DNA of 64,000 bases from Phocoena phocoena (taxonomy: Eukaryota; Chordata; Mammalia; Artiodactyla; Phocoenidae): contig NC_089238.1 in NCBI RefSeq assembly GCF_963924675.1, positions 42,984,879 to 43,048,878 on the forward strand. The letters are read 5' to 3'. How positions within the stretch are numbered: the stretch's first letter is position 1; each line of letters begins with the position of its first letter. Positions 11,201-23,911 of this stretch are shown here, in pieces. The notes beneath the pieces were generated by a model that saw only the letters and a list, made by a program, of their open reading frames with translations, had not been told where the DNA came from and searched no databases. The translations under genes were made by a program, and so were the position numbers.

Positions 11201-13379
11201 GCATTTCTCCCTTGTTTCAGAGTCTGATGAGCTCCCCAGGTATTGCTATTTTTCAGGTACAGGTGGAGAAGACTGGTTAACATTTTGGCAGTCCCTTAAG
11301 ATTCTTTTCAAGTCTGTAGGGTGGATGGGTAGGTAGGCAGGTAAGTAGGTAGGTGAATAAATAAGTAAGTAAAAGCTATAGGCAGAGCTCTAAAAATGCT
11401 TTTTAGGAACCAGCGGTTTGCCTTGTTGCCAAATGGCCACTGGTCACCTTTTCTCTCTGCCTATTTACACACATTTTTTTTCCCTGCTAGCTTCCCCTAG
11501 GCTGGCTATATAAGTAGAACTTTGACCAAGCTTGGTATGTATCCAAGGCTTCTCCTGAAACACTAACTGTTCCATTTCTAGACAAATCTTCCAGCAGCCA
11601 CACAATAGTCTGGCATCTTTTGCAGACCTTCTTTGACATGCAGGACTTGTGCAATTATGGCCAGCCCATTTGGCCATTCTGAAGATTGTTTCTCACACCA
11701 CACACCTTCCCATTTTCTGCTTCAGACTGTCTGACATTCTGAGCTTCCAAGAAAGCTGCCTAGAGAGAAGCCCAAGCAGACAACTATGTCTGTCTTCTGT
11801 GTTTTATTCCAAGGGAGAGTCACAGTACAGTTCAAACCCATCAAACTCATAGTTCATGGGGAAAAAGACCTAGCCAGGTAATGCGTGTTGTTTTTTAATG
11901 GACCTTTACTATTTGTTTTCTTTTCGCTATTACTTCCTCCCTGCTTTGGTTGTTTTCTTTTGCACATTTTTTTTTTTTTTTTACCCTGGGAATCTTATTT
12001 TTGTTTTAAGAGCAACAGAATGTGTAGGAAAGCCAATTTTACACACACAATGAATCTTTATCTCCATATTATTGTAAGCAAGAAGTACCGGGATACATGG
12101 GACAGAAAGTGCAATCAATTTATTTCTCATTTTCAGCTATAAGCCAGAGTCCAATTCTATCTTGAGACTGATTAAAAAGAAATGCTGGGGTTTGTGGTAC
12201 ACCAGCACCATATACACCTGGGCTACAAAGGCAGGCTTCGGACATTGCTGTCACTCCCCTCACTGCCTTGATTTTGTAACCTGGGAGCTGCTGGGGCAGC
12301 AGACTGGGCTTGGGGTCAACCTGAGCTTTCCTCAGTTGAGTAAAAGCCAAAGTCATGGCAACTGGGATTTCTCAGCTCAAGGACATTCTCATGAGTCATT
12401 TCTATTACCAAACAGAATACAAATCAGGATTTTCCCCCTTTTCCACCATGTCAGATAGGAAATTAAAAACTATAAAAATCTGGAAAAAGGAAGAAATGTA
12501 CATGTGTGACAGGAGACCATTTAAAATTGACCTCCTGAAATTAGGTCACACAGGGTTCCTTTGACTTGGCGAAGAAGTCGTTGATTCACAGAAGCCTATG
12601 AGAGGAGAAGTTTAACCACACAAAGACTGTAAGGGTTACCCAGATGTCAGCTGACATTAGTTTGTCCTTTGAGATTTAAGTTAGTGGTTAGACAACATGT
12701 CCTGCAGGAAACCCAATCTCTTACTAAAAATGCAGTTAATTTTTTTTTTTTCATGGCCCCTCCTGACTCTTAAGTGCTTGCTTCCAGTGACTTCCTAGTC
12801 CCCACATTAACCACACACTATCCAGCTTTTTTTCCCCTGGAAATCTCTGCATTCCACAGCAATCTGGATACTGGAAGTTAGCCGTTGCCTCCAGTTTCCC
12901 CCAAACCACTCACATAAGATGTATTTGAGCAACTGACTTTGTTAAAGGTTTGGAAGCAAAGGAAGAATTTTGCTTTGCAGTGATCTAAGCAACTTAAAAA
13001 TATTACGTGGATTTATTCAGGGAAGTTGTTTGGCCTCTCATCACCAGAAATTTCTGACTACTTTTCTCTGAAGGCTTCAGCCTTTTGCCATGTTAAGCAA
13101 TCACTTCTTTTTCTTTCTCTATTCTATTTCTCCTCTCCTTCTCCCTACCTCCTCACCTCCTAATTTCTGTGTTTGTGCATGGACAGCAGTTCAGTGCTTT
13201 TTTTACTTGTTTTTATCTTCCACTTGGGCTTGTCTTCTACGTGCAAAGTGGCATATGAAGGGTTTCTTATTCCAAGATGGTTTATTCCTTAGCATGAATG
13301 CTACTGCTTGCTGTTTAAAAAAAAAGTCACTCTGCAACATAGCTTCCTAAAGACTGATGATGATGAAGGCAGAACAAAA
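8262..13379. other. Mostly unique non-coding DNA
   Basis: Over 5 kb with no gene I can support and no obvious young transposon. Simple-sequence patches are an ACAC/TATG-rich stretch at 9306-9372, a degenerate GTAG/GTAA run at about 11319-11371, and T-runs at 9847-9861, 11967-11983 and 12739-12751. The stretch 10270-10400 reads as ungapped moderately AT-rich unique DNA and may be conserved, which I cannot test. The short open frames here overlap one another on both strands and show no domain. Confidence 0.5.
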
Positions 13380-13394
13380 TCAAGCCAGTTTTTA

Positions 13395-13730
13395 AAAAAT
13401 AAATTTATTTATTTTACTTACTTATTTTTGGGGGTGTTGGGTCTTCACTGCTGAGCGCGGGCTTTCTCTAGTTGTGGCGAGTGGGGGCTACTCTTCACTG
13501 CGGTGGCTTCTCTTGTTGCGGAGCACGGGCTCTAGGCGCGTGGGCTTCAATAGTTGCGGCACGAGGGCTCAGTAGTTCTGGCTCACAGGCTCTAGAGTGC
13601 AGGCGCAGTAGTTTTGGCGCACGGGCTTAGTTGCTCCACAGCATGTGGGATCTTCCTGGACCAAGACTCGAACCCGTGTCCCCTGCACTGGCAGGCGGAT
13701 TCTTCACCACTGCGCCACCAGGGAAGTCCC
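13395..13730 (-). mobile_element. CHR-type SINE, long form, minus strand
   Basis: The reverse complement begins gggacttccctggtggcgca at 13730 and reads through the B-box region (gggttcgagtc), the repeated gcacaa/gcgccacaa body and an A/T-rich tail at 13395-13430. The imperfect 15-bp flanking duplication is tcaagccagttttta at 13380-13394 and tcaagccacttttta at 13731-13745, with one mismatch. It is more diverged than the short-form copies and about 335 bp long. Confidence 0.93.
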
Positions 13731-15141
13731 TCAAGCCACTTTTTAATTCCAGTAACAACTTTGGAGGAATCCTGTCATGTTTCCTTGGATAGCTCCACTT
13801 GTGACACTAGATATGACATTTATAGTTTTTATATTGCATCAGTGAGTTGATTTTAAACCACTGAAATATTTATATTTGAATTTTTAAAGTAGAACAGCAA
13901 AATTTTTTCCTCTAAATGTAGGAAGCAACTGAAGCTACTGATAATAAAAAAGGAAAGAACTGTTAGAAGTTTCCAGAAGTAAGTACAAAAAAGTGGCTTT
14001 GGTTTCTGCTAATAAATAAAAATGGTGTCTGCTGAAGTCATTAAGGGTTTCTCGGGATGCTTATGAAGCTTTATAAGCGAATAAGTAAATAAATCTTATG
14101 GATTATAATAATGATAGAAAAATCCAAACCAATTTGAAATATAATTTGAAACCAAATTTCTTACAAAAAATGAAATTTCAGAGGAATCCTACCAATAGTT
14201 GACTATATAAAGTAGAGAAACAATCAATATTTGAAAATTCACAGACTTTAAAAAAGATACTGTCTCTTAGCTGTTACTAGATTCTCTCCAATAAGCTATG
14301 ATATGACATAGAAATAATAAAGTATAAAGGTTAGAATTACAATTTATTATCAGAATTAAAGGAAAGCAGATCCTAGGCAAATTTTTTTTGTTTGATGAAA
14401 ATAGATTGTTAGACTCAGCTCTGCCTTTTGTGTTTTGATTCTAGTCAACCTGTGTCCAAAATTTAGCTTAGGGGGGTTTCTAGTCAGGTAAAAATCAAAT
14501 GTGAAAAATCAGAATCAAATGATTTTTCGAGTTTGAACAATATTTTCATGTGTAATACAGATTCATTTTGCTGGCCAGAAGAATGTTGGTTTTCATCTGT
14601 ATTCCTACATTGGTGAATCTTCAGTCCTCTTGGTTTGTAAATCTTGGTAGGAGTTACTTTAAGGTTAGCCGAGTTTTCATGATGTCATCAGGTATTTCCT
14701 GATGATAACTCCTGGACATCATACCCACCCTATCTCCACATGAATATTTCAGATTGGTGAGAGTGTGAAATACAAGGCTTAATCTCTTGTTCAAATATCT
14801 TGAAAGGTCTGGGCATTTAATATGTGAACATACTTTTGAGAGGGTTCCAATGGTATTGAAAACTAGTTTAGTTTGGCATGCAAAATAGCTGATAGGTCTG
14901 TACCTTTGATATACACATTTCTTACTGTTTGCTGGGGTTCCTTTGGAAGGTATGCTGTAAAATAATAGAAAGTGAGTTCCTTAAGAGAGCTTGAGTGCTT
15001 TTAAAAGAACAAGACAAGAGAATGGGATTGCTTGAGGGCTCACCATTGAACTGAAAACTATAACAAAATTGGTTTGGTAGAAATGTACCAGTTCCTATAT
15101 CTACATCTGATTTTCAAAACCTTTGAATATGTTTTATCTTT

Positions 15142-15219
15142 ATGTATGTAGATGTGTATGTGTACATGTGCATATGTGTATGTGTACATGTGCGTATGCG
15201 TGTGTGTGTGTATACATGT
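15142..15219. repeat. Imperfect TG/ATGT repeat
   Basis: Alternating purine-pyrimidine tract built from tatg, tgtg and gtacatgtgc units; the 14-bp unit tgtgtacatgtgcg/a is tandemly repeated. Alternating tracts of this kind can adopt Z-DNA. Confidence 0.85.
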
Positions 15220-15983
15220 TAATTGTTGATGATGGATGTTTGTTTAGCTGACAGATCCAGTGAGCAAAGTTCTCTTTATGGTCAGAGAAGATACAGAAAA
15301 AGCAGAGGCTATAACACAAGTTAATTTATACCTTATCTGTTGTGCCTGGCCCAATATCAGTATTTCCAGAGAGAGATGATGGAGTGTCAGTCAGTCACAA
15401 GAAATTCTCAACCTTAGTATAAGTAGTTTATACTCGTTACTCATCCCCAATGTCTTTGATTAACTGATAGCGACAGAAATATTGGGATTACTTTGGAGCA
15501 TTATAAAAGACACTAATGTCCAGTCTTTTCAGTATTATCCTGTTCCTTAAATACGGCATTCATTCTTTCTTCTCTCCTAACATTCTTCCTTTTGTATTGG
15601 AAGTTTGAGGTAGCTTTTTCTTGACTGTAAGATGCCCTGCCCCATACCTATAGAGTACGCTATTTATCAAAATGCCCCTGAATGTATCTGTTTACATGTT
15701 GTGTTCAGTGTGGGTAGTTGAGGGGAAGTTTTCATCCTAGTGAATGTGACTATGAGTGCCCACCTTGTAGCTGGTAACCTGTAATTCAAATAAGTCCTCT
15801 GACCCATAAAGAAAGTTGCAGGAGAAAGCACTCATGGAAGTAACTGGGTTTTTTCTCCTGCTGTGCTAGAGAGAGATGGATATTCAGTAGCTTTACCTTC
15901 TAGAGAAGTGGTTCATAACTTAGTTGGGGTCAAGGATTCCTTTGAGATTCTGATGAAAGTTATGCATGTGTGTGTGCGTACAG

Positions 15984-16015
<32 letters not shown>

Positions 16016-16028
16016 ACATACACACACT
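15984..16028. repeat. (CA)n microsatellite
   Basis: CA run with T interruptions near 16011 and 16020. A 90-codon open frame through it (15863-16135) is an artefact of the repeat. Confidence 0.95.
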
Positions 16029-16609
16029 CAAGTTTTGCAAAGTATTTCAGAGGAAATGATCCTATTAAGGCTTATGCATACAGGTTAAGACCCCCTCATC
16101 TTGAGAACCTATGCACGGAACATTCTGCATCCTGATACAAAAATCCAGTTTTTGAAAATACAAAATTCAGTGGCTATAACAGACCTTGTGTCTCTTGGAC
16201 TTTACCCTCTTCCAATCCTACTTCTGTTTCTTTCTCTGATAAATCTCTTTTCAATTCCTAATCAGCTATGCTTTTCTCCATCTGTTTTCCACATGCCTTG
16301 GTTCCTGTAGGAGACTTGACAAATTAGATGGTGGTGCTTAGAGGAAATGGGCTTTAGGATGGTTACATAATTTTGGTAGCAGTCACTGTGCAGTGGGCCA
16401 AAAATGTAGTGATTCCAGTTTCATTTTGTCAATATCAGATGCAAAGAAAGAACAGAGGGAATATGTGAAGGTGATATTTTATGGGCATACAAATTTTGAT
16501 ATAAAACAAAAAATATTGATGTTTTATCAAAAATGTTTAATATTTGACGTCACCTGAATTATGGGCCAGGAAAATGAAGCACTTTGTTTTCAAAGGTGTT
16601 TAACAGGAG

Positions 16610-16819
16610 GTTTTTTTTTTTTTTTTTGCGGTTCGTGGGCCTCTCACCGCTGTGGCCTCTCCCGTTGCGGAGCACAGGCTCCGGACGCGCAGGCTCAGCG
16701 GCCATGGCTCACGGGACCAGCCGCTCCGCGGCCCGTGGGATCCTCCCAGACTGGGGCACAAACCCGTGTCCCATGCGTCGGCAGGCGGACTCTCAACCAC
16801 TGCACCACCAGGGAAGACC
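16610..16819 (-). mobile_element. CHR-type SINE, short form, minus strand
   Basis: The T-run at 16611-16627 is the A-tail read in reverse, followed by gcggttcgtgggcctctcac and the rest of the short-form SINE to the head at 16819 (ggtcttccctggtggtgcag). It is flanked by ttaacaggag at 16600-16609 and 16820-16829. It is about 210 bp including tail. Four overlapping open frames here (16561-16927) are shadows of the SINE. Confidence 0.95.
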
Positions 16820-16829
16820 TTAACAGGAG

Positions 16830-18233
16830 TTTTTAATTTTAGAAGTGGAGGTGTGATTACCTGTAGTTGGTCTTTAAATTATTTAATTCTGTGCCACATT
16901 TTAAGTAGACTCTGGGGAAACCAATGAAAATGAAAACCAATGAAGTGTCCATTTCAAGATACACCTTTAGAATTAAGCAAGTTAAATCAGTGGAAATCAA
17001 TATAATGTTAGGAGAACCAAGAAAACTACCTGACAGGAGAGCAGTGAAGTAGTGAATTAACTTTTCATACCAGAATCAGTATATTTCCACTGTAGTCCTG
17101 GGCTGCAGGCTCACTTGGGTAAGTTCATCTACACGCGATTTCTTGATTTTTAACAATTTGAGGACATTGTTTTTGTAAAACTGTTGTGTGATACCATTTG
17201 CTGTCGTGTTAGAGTAGGAGCAGAACTTGCTTTTTGAATGTAATCTCAGGCCTGAGACCCAGGAATGTATGAAACTTCCTTAAATGTAAAGATTCTAGCC
17301 CTCGCTTGTTTTCCTGAGAAATGCTTGGTAGAGTTTCTCTGTTGAGATTTTGGTCAATGACTGTAATAGGTGATTATGACTCAGTGCATTGAATTTTGTA
17401 CATTGTTTTGATAGGGTTTATAGTATCTACTCTCTAAACGATTATTCACATTTTAGGCTAATGAAACTCTATATGCATTAACAGAAGACTAAGGGTCCAC
17501 CCCACGCCTATTTAATACTAATTCTAGTTCACTAAGAAAAGAAATGACAGGAAATAAAGATGATGTATAACATGATGGATTTAGGCTACATAGGGTAATT
17601 TGATAATTGTTAAAATTGCATCAGCATATCAATGGTTATCATATACTTCTCTTTCTGGAAGTCTTGAAATCATAACCATGGTTTTTCGCTTGTCTGGGAT
17701 TGTTTAAATGTGGCCCTGCCAAAATTCCGTAGAATCCTTTAGTAAACTGTTCTGAGAATAATCTATTTTAGAGAGTTGAAAATTGATCAAACCATTAAAG
17801 TGTTCCGAGTTACAGATGTTGATTTCTAGGTTGCCTGTGTACATTTTAAAAAGCACATTTTATATTGTTTATCTTGTGCTTATATGAGTTCTTTGCAAGC
17901 AATTTTATGTTTACAAAAGGTACTATAAGAGGAGGGGGCCCAAGCCCTACCTGAAAGCGCAGTGTCATTCATGCCTTTTATTGTTTTTGTAGTATTGATG
18001 GACATTTTATTATATTTTTCTACAGTTAAAAATCTCACATGTACAGACTTGGTACAGAGTACAAAACTGGACTTAATCAGACCAAAAGAGGAGCTGTGAC
18101 ATAAGAAATAGGAAAACTTCCCTGATTGTGTTGAGCAAAGTAAAGATATTAAGATTTTTGCAAACTTCCTAATTAAGATACAAAGTCATCTTTTTTACTC
18201 TCTACTCAGAATTCTGTGTAGGAGATGGCCTTC
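16830..18233. other. Unique non-coding DNA
   Basis: No gene, element or strong simple repeat recognised. Confidence 0.5.
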
Positions 18234-18445
18234 TATATTATATATAAAATAGATAAACAACAAGGACCTACTGTATAGCACAGGGAACTATAGTCAATAT
18301 CTTGTTATAACCTATAATGGAAAAAATCTGAAAAATAAATATATATTATATATTAATATATAATATATAAATAAACTGAATTACTGATGTACATGGAAAC
18401 TAACATAACATTGTAAATCAACTATACTTCAATTGAACACAAAAA
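18234..18445 (+). mobile_element. L1 3' UTR remnant (artiodactyl-type)
   Basis: The order of phrases is that of a cetartiodactyl L1 3' terminus: aaatagataaacaacaagga, tgtatagcacagggaactat, cataacattgtaaatcaac and tatacttcaattg, ending in a short A-rich tail. Only the last 210 bp are present. No flanking duplication could be found by eye, so the ends are approximate. An AT palindrome lies inside. Confidence 0.85.
18340..18369. repeat. Perfect 30-bp AT palindrome
   Basis: Fifteen consecutive symmetric base pairs around the centre at 18354/18355 (ttaa core) make a perfect inverted repeat of only A and T. It lies in the L1 3' UTR remnant and could extrude a cruciform. Confidence 0.9.
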
Positions 18446-18711
18446 GATGACTCTTTATTAGGCATCCACCAGTAATACATTAAATTGGTAGATGAACTAG
18501 TGATATGGAAATGGGAAAAATGAGACCTGGTTATTTTATGCTATAGAGGATGTTAGACCAAAACTTCTTAAAATATTTTTTCATTACGTATTAACTACCA
18601 CATTTATTGATAATTGCCAATACTCAGTTATTTTTGGCCTAAAAAGTGGCAATTTTGTCTTTCCACCTAATTCTGTTAGATGTGTTTTGCAAGCTATAAA
18701 TGCTGTAGGTT

Positions 18712-18845
18712 GTCCATTTTAAAATGGAGATAACAATTATTCTTGCCTCATAAGCTTGTTCTGAAGATGAGATGAGATAATACATGCAGGTTGCTTAGTG
18801 CAATGCCTAGTAGAGTAAGTGCTCATGATCTCTTGCTATTATCAC
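18712..18845 (+). mobile_element. MIR SINE fragment, plus strand
   Basis: Ordered similarity to the 3' half of MIR: ttttaaaatggagataacaa, then gcctcataagcttgttctga, then gatgagataatacatgcagg, then gcttagtgcaatgcctagta. It is an ancient mammalian SINE, diverged and truncated. Confidence 0.8.
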
Positions 18846-20060
18846 TATTGCTAAGATGTTAAAAAAAAAAAGCCAGTGTATTTAAATTAAATTAAAAATA
18901 ATTACCAAATTAAGAAATGTTTTCCCTTTGTTGGCTTGAAATACATCATCTACTGAATAGTGAATGAAATGTGGTCTCAGTAAGACTGTCTCTACTTTGG
19001 TGTAGAGACCATTACCTAATTTAGCTCTCTATCCTTAATGCATTGAAAATGTCTTTTACCTATGAGTGCTGGTATACATTGAATTGAATTGCATTGAACT
19101 GAGTTTCTTTTAAGTTACAGAGCAATTTCTAATTCCACCTTATTTTTTTCAAGACCTCATTACAAAAGATATAAATAAATTGGGCATAGGAGTGTATTTC
19201 AAGATACTTGCAAGAAGTGGTCGTGGTAAGAAAATCTCATAAGATAGTAACTATGTTATCATTAGATGTGCTGGAACACATAAAATAGGCAAATGGGTTC
19301 CTTGGGGGCAAAGGGACACAAGGGGAATATTTGGCTGCTGATCAGACCTGTACCAAGACAGTTCAAGAATCATGCTGAGGATGACCTGTAGTTAGTCTGG
19401 AACAGCTCCTCCTTCCATTCTGACTCTTGTCAGAGAAGAAAAGGCTGCCTCATAGAAAGGGACTGTGCATCCCCAACTTTTAAAGAACCAAATCTGGTTT
19501 TTGTTAAAGTAGTGTATTCTCTTGGACTCCTAGTATTGACAGAAATTATTTTTAGCCATCTTGTATGGTATTTTGTTTAAATTTGGACAAACATTAAATT
19601 AGACATTAGTTTCCTGTGTGTATAGCTTTTATACAGCTATAAAACTAAACTCGATTTACAGATTACTATATAAATTTACTATAAAAACCATTAAAGTTTA
19701 AATTAACATTAATTTAATGTTTTTTGTGATGTTTTAGGAAAACTAAAGGACTGATGGTGGATTTAATCATAGAAAAATATATTTTTCTCTTTAATATTTT
19801 ACTTATTAAGTTGATTCTTTGGATTTTGAGCCTGATGGGATTATCATTTTAATAATTGTCATTATCATGGTTAGTTTTTTCTTTTATGTACTGAATTCAT
19901 TTAAAGTTACTTATCCATCATTTTGATGGGCCAGTCCATTTGTTAGTGCTGCTCAAAATACAATATTGAAAAATTTTAAAATGTGCTTTAATGAAAAATT
20001 CTTCACTCTTCTACATTTCTTGAAAATGACTTGTTAAGTTCTTATGTATAAATATAGGAA
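18846..20060. other. AT-rich non-coding DNA
   Basis: No gene or element recognised. A perfect 18-bp palindrome, agaaaaatatatttttct, lies at 19771-19788. Confidence 0.5.
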
Positions 20061-20074
20061 CCTCACTATTAATT

Positions 20075-20390
20075 AATTAATTAATTTTAAATTTTTTTAA
20101 TAAATGTATTTATTTGTTTATTTATTTTTGGCTGCATTGGGCCTTTGTTGCTGCACACGAGCTTTCTTTAGTTGCAGTGGGGGGGGGCTACTCTTCGTTG
20201 TGGTGCACGGGCTTCTCATTGGGGTGGCTTCTCTTGTTGCCGAGCATAGGCTCTAGAGCGCAGGCTCAGTAGTTGTGGCGCACGGGCTTAGTTGTTACGT
20301 GGCATGTGGAATCTTCCCGGACCAGGGCTCGAACCCGTGTCCCCTGCCTTGGCAGGCAGATTCTTAACCACTGCGCCACCAGGGAAGCCT
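20075..20390 (-). mobile_element. CHR-type SINE, long form, minus strand
   Basis: Reads from an A/T-rich tail (20075-20130) through the long-form body to the head at 20390 (aggcttccctggtggcgcag in reverse complement). The flanking duplication is cctcactattaatt at 20061-20074 and cctcattattaatt at 20391-20404, with one mismatch. An internal run of nine or ten G at about 20179-20188 is a slippage-prone site. Confidence 0.93.
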
Positions 20391-20404
20391 CCTCATTATT
20401 AATT

Positions 20405-21227
20405 TAAAATGGGAGTATTATAGTGGGACTGTGTGTGGTGTTCCAAAGGTTCTTCAGAATTTGGCTTGCTTCTATTAGTGTGTGCCATGTGATGATTCAG
20501 TTTTCTCACTACTCTCCTCCATTCCACTTTCCATGAAACTTTTGTTCCGGCAATGCCCCATGAAGTCATTTGGCAAGAAGGTATCATTATATATTAACTT
20601 GGCCTTTGCTTTTTTCTTATTAGATGCTAACTATTAAAGGAGCACATTAATCTCCTACACCGTCACTTTCATGATGATACACCAAAAGCTCAATTTATTA
20701 AATAACTTAATCTGCATCTTATTCTTTGAATATGGCTCTCAGTTGATAATTATCACTACAAGAGAGAAATTTTGTCAATTTAGTGCAAAGAATTCCACAT
20801 GAATATCATGTTAGACATGGCACAATAATTTCATGTTTGGATTTTTCAATTTTGTAAAACTTCACTGTAGCCCATGAATATATTGTTTGAATGAATGCTT
20901 TGAAGGCCAGGGATAAAGATAATTGAAACAGAAGGAGGTCTCCCTGTTAAATGGATGTATCTGCTACCCTGACCATATGTAGAGCTGATTTTTTCAAAGA
21001 AAAGCATGAAAGTATTTGTTACAAAAGGTATTTTATAACTCCGGGTAACATTTCAAATTATTTAGTTCAGTGCAAGAAACTTCAATGGCTGAACCCTACT
21101 AAATTTGTCAATTGATACCTTATACTTATTTTATTGCTAATTTTAGTTGTTTCCTAAGCTTTTCATAATCACCTTAATCTGGTAGTAAACGTTTACTCTG
21201 TGGCATTAATTTGTCTTGAAAACAAAC
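20405..21227. other. Unique non-coding DNA
   Basis: No gene or element recognised; the 62-codon minus-strand frame at 20399-20587 has no recognisable product. Confidence 0.5.
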
Positions 21228-21234
21228 TGTGTGT

Positions 21235-21269
<35 letters not shown>
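21228..21269. repeat. (TG)n microsatellite
   Basis: About 20 TG units with one GG interruption near 21235. Confidence 0.95.
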
Positions 21270-21271
<2 letters not shown>

Positions 21272-21311
21272 AACATAATTTCGTTTGAAGGAGCCATCAG
21301 AAGTGTCAGAA

Positions 21312-21440
21312 AACCTGAAGGCCAGTGCTAGCTCTGCCACTTAACTAACTCAGCAATCTTTGAAAAGTCAGGATGTCTCAGTCTTAATTTCCTTATCTAA
21401 TACTACTTGATCTGCCTCATCAGGAGGTTAGTTGTGAGGA
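21312..21440 (+). mobile_element. MIR SINE fragment, plus strand
   Basis: Contains the MIR-like series agctctgccacttaactaac, then tcagtcttaatttccttatc, then ctgcctcatcaggaggttag. Diverged and partial. Confidence 0.65.
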
Positions 21441-21651
21441 AGTAGTGTAAGTTTATTGCACTTTGAAAGGGTAAATCTTATGCTTATACTTGTTACTACA
21501 TTAAATAGAGATCCCCCCAAGTGCAAATCAAATGGGTTTAAAATCTTATGTATTTGCAGTCGTTAAGATTCTCCAATTCTTTCACTTCTTTTAGACATTT
21601 CCACACATTATTCCATCCTTCAATTGCATCATTTAAAAAGTTATTGTAGAT

Positions 21652-21862
21652 CAGATCTCAGACTGCAGGCTGAGTCCTGTCTACCACCTGTGTTTGTAAA
21701 TAAAGCTTTATTAGAACACACCCATGTTCACTGTTTTACGTATTTTCTATGACTGATTTTTCACTGCAATGGCAGTTGAATAGTTGTGGCAGAGACTATA
21801 TGGCCTGCAAAACCTAATATATTTACTATGTGGCTTTCTACAGAAAAATGTTGGTACCCCCT
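21652..21862 (-). mobile_element. hAT-Charlie-type non-autonomous DNA element (MER3-like)
   Basis: Phrases tttgtaaataaagctttatt, agaacacacccatgttcact, tggcagttgaatagttgtgg and gactatatggcctgcaaaac, ending acagaaaaatgttggtaccc, match a widespread eutherian hAT-Charlie miniature element. My memory of the consensus places it in the MER3 group, but the exact family is uncertain. No transposase is encoded. Confidence 0.75.
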
Positions 21863-23375
21863 TATACATATCACTAAAATCCAGGGCCAGTTATAATCCA
21901 GTCCTTTCTGGAACCTAAGTCTTTGATAGATGATGTAATTTTGCTTAAGATCCATACTCTCCTGTAAGGAAGTAAGTGGGCCTGAGTATATCCTCTTAGT
22001 AGGCAGCAGCCTCACCCCCCGACCCCGCCCTTTCTGGTCCATGAGTTCAAAGTTGTGGATGTCTTGAGATCTTGTTTCTTTTCTTGCCCCTTTCAATGGC
22101 TTGATTCTTTGAAAGGGTAGTCTCAGTGAGTTGAATGATGTTGCTGAAAATTTCGGTTAGAAATCTAGGCACGTTTAAAATCCAGTTTATTACCAGGGCA
22201 TAACAATGTATTCAGGCTGATGTCTCACAAATTTTTAAGTTCAAATGGCACAATGAATAACGTAAATTACCAACCCAGCAAATAGATAATGGGGAAAGAT
22301 AGAGTAGATAAGTTCACATTTTAAATGCACTTATTTTTACCATGTCTAGGTTTTCATATGTTTAAGTTTTTAGACTTGTTATGCTATATTCATGTGAATT
22401 TGGAAATATCTAGTTGGGGAGACGGGGGATTTAGCAATCTCTACAAGTTTACTTTCTACTACTTTAGAAAAGTCAGAGGTGTCTCATTTAACATAAAGAA
22501 TTTTAGAGCTGAAATAGACCTCTGAGATCAGCATTTCCCAACCTCTTTTGACCCATGGACCATTTTCATAGTAATTTATAGTGTTTTCAACCCTTTTAGG
22601 AATTTTTAAAATCAGTCCATCATTTTTGTGTGATATATTATGAAGAGGTAATTTTAAGTGAGAACTATTTTATCTTAGATTAGTACAATGTTAAGGATTA
22701 TATTATACATTTTATTTTGACACGATTATTAATGATGGCATATGTAAGCAAATTTTGCCTTTTTTCCTTTAGTGAGTGGTAAGTACTTTCTCAGTTCACA
22801 AAGAAGAAATTATGAAAGGAAAAAATGAATTGTCATAAAAAATTGAAAATGACATTGTTTTCATATGTAGTTTTGGAATTGAAATGTAGATTAACATAAA
22901 AGAGGCAAAACTTGTTTTCATGACCTGATATTTGAAATTCTTAGATTTTATGTTATAAAAATTAATTTCTGTCTTACAATTTTTGTATTTGTGCTTTTAA
23001 TTGATGAGATCAGGGAGGTTCAGAGTTTCCCTTCCCCTAAGAAATCATGTTGACTGAAAAGTCCAGTGAAAAATCAAATTAGTTATAATTGTGTGTGTAT
23101 GTATGTGTATTTCATTTTAACACTTTTCAAGTACCAGACATATACTAGTATGCTGTATAAGAAGAAGGTAACTGAAGCCTGAGCCATGGTCAAGGACTGT
23201 GGTAGTTGTCTGAAGGTCTGGGTTCAGAGCGTACTCCTCACTACTGAACTCATGCTCACTCCACATATACTTGGAGGCTTTCAGTCCATCCAATTTAAAA
23301 GGAAAAGGTATTTCAATGATTATTTCATGAAGGAATGAAAATAGTTGTTACTGAAAAAGGCCTTGTGGTCACTGC

Positions 23376-23495
23376 TGCTCATTTTACATACAAGGAAACT
23401 GGAACCAAGTGAAGTGAAATGCTATTTCTAGGTCCACTCAGTAGCCTAATGGCTGAACCAGGGCTAGGACACAGGACTCCTAACTCTCAGTGCAC
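23376..23495 (-). mobile_element. MIR SINE fragment, minus strand
   Basis: Antisense MIR phrases: cattttacatacaaggaaac, then ggtccactcagtagcctaat, then gaaccagggctaggacacag. Ancient and partial. Confidence 0.75.
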
Positions 23496-23867
23496 CATTC
23501 ATATGTTTTGACAGAACCATCTAGCATCTTGCCACCTGAATGTGTGTGATTAAATAATGGTACTGTACCCTTCACAAAGCAAGTGAAGTTGGCCTCATTC
23601 TGCTTTTTAACTGGTGGCTCACCAGTTAATTTACCCCAAAACATGTATTATGTTCTTTTTGTTCTCAAGTTGTTATTCAGCAGAGGTAGCCCATCCAGTT
23701 ATTTCTTGGGTGTCTCTTTTGAGGATGTTGATTCTTAATGTGTCTTCCTTTATGATATACCAGTATTCTAATGGTAATTATTTGTAAGTCCAGTCACAGC
23801 AAACACCTATTCCATAGAAATCACTTTGCAAAAAAGGGTACTGAACCTGAACTAATGAATCATTTAC

Positions 23868-23911
23868 TGATTCATTAATGAATCATTCATTCAGTCATTG
23901 GCTGAATGAAT
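23868..23911. repeat. Adjacent 18-bp palindrome and 10-bp-arm hairpin
   Basis: tgattcattaatgaatca (23868-23885) is a perfect palindrome. It abuts a hairpin with arms attcattcag (23885-23894) and ctgaatgaat (23902-23911) and a 7-base loop. The TGAATGAA units suggest an origin in an L2 3' end. Confidence 0.85.

Larger units (their letters stand above)
13746..16599. other. Unique non-coding DNA
   Basis: AT-rich sequence without a supported gene. A 9-bp-arm hairpin (gaaaaatca / tgatttttc, 8-nt loop) lies at 14503-14528. Two microsatellites are listed separately. Confidence 0.5.

Noticed and set aside
16561..16927. Four overlapping open frames, apparently protein-rich
   Set aside because: All are translations of the CHR SINE in different frames and strands.
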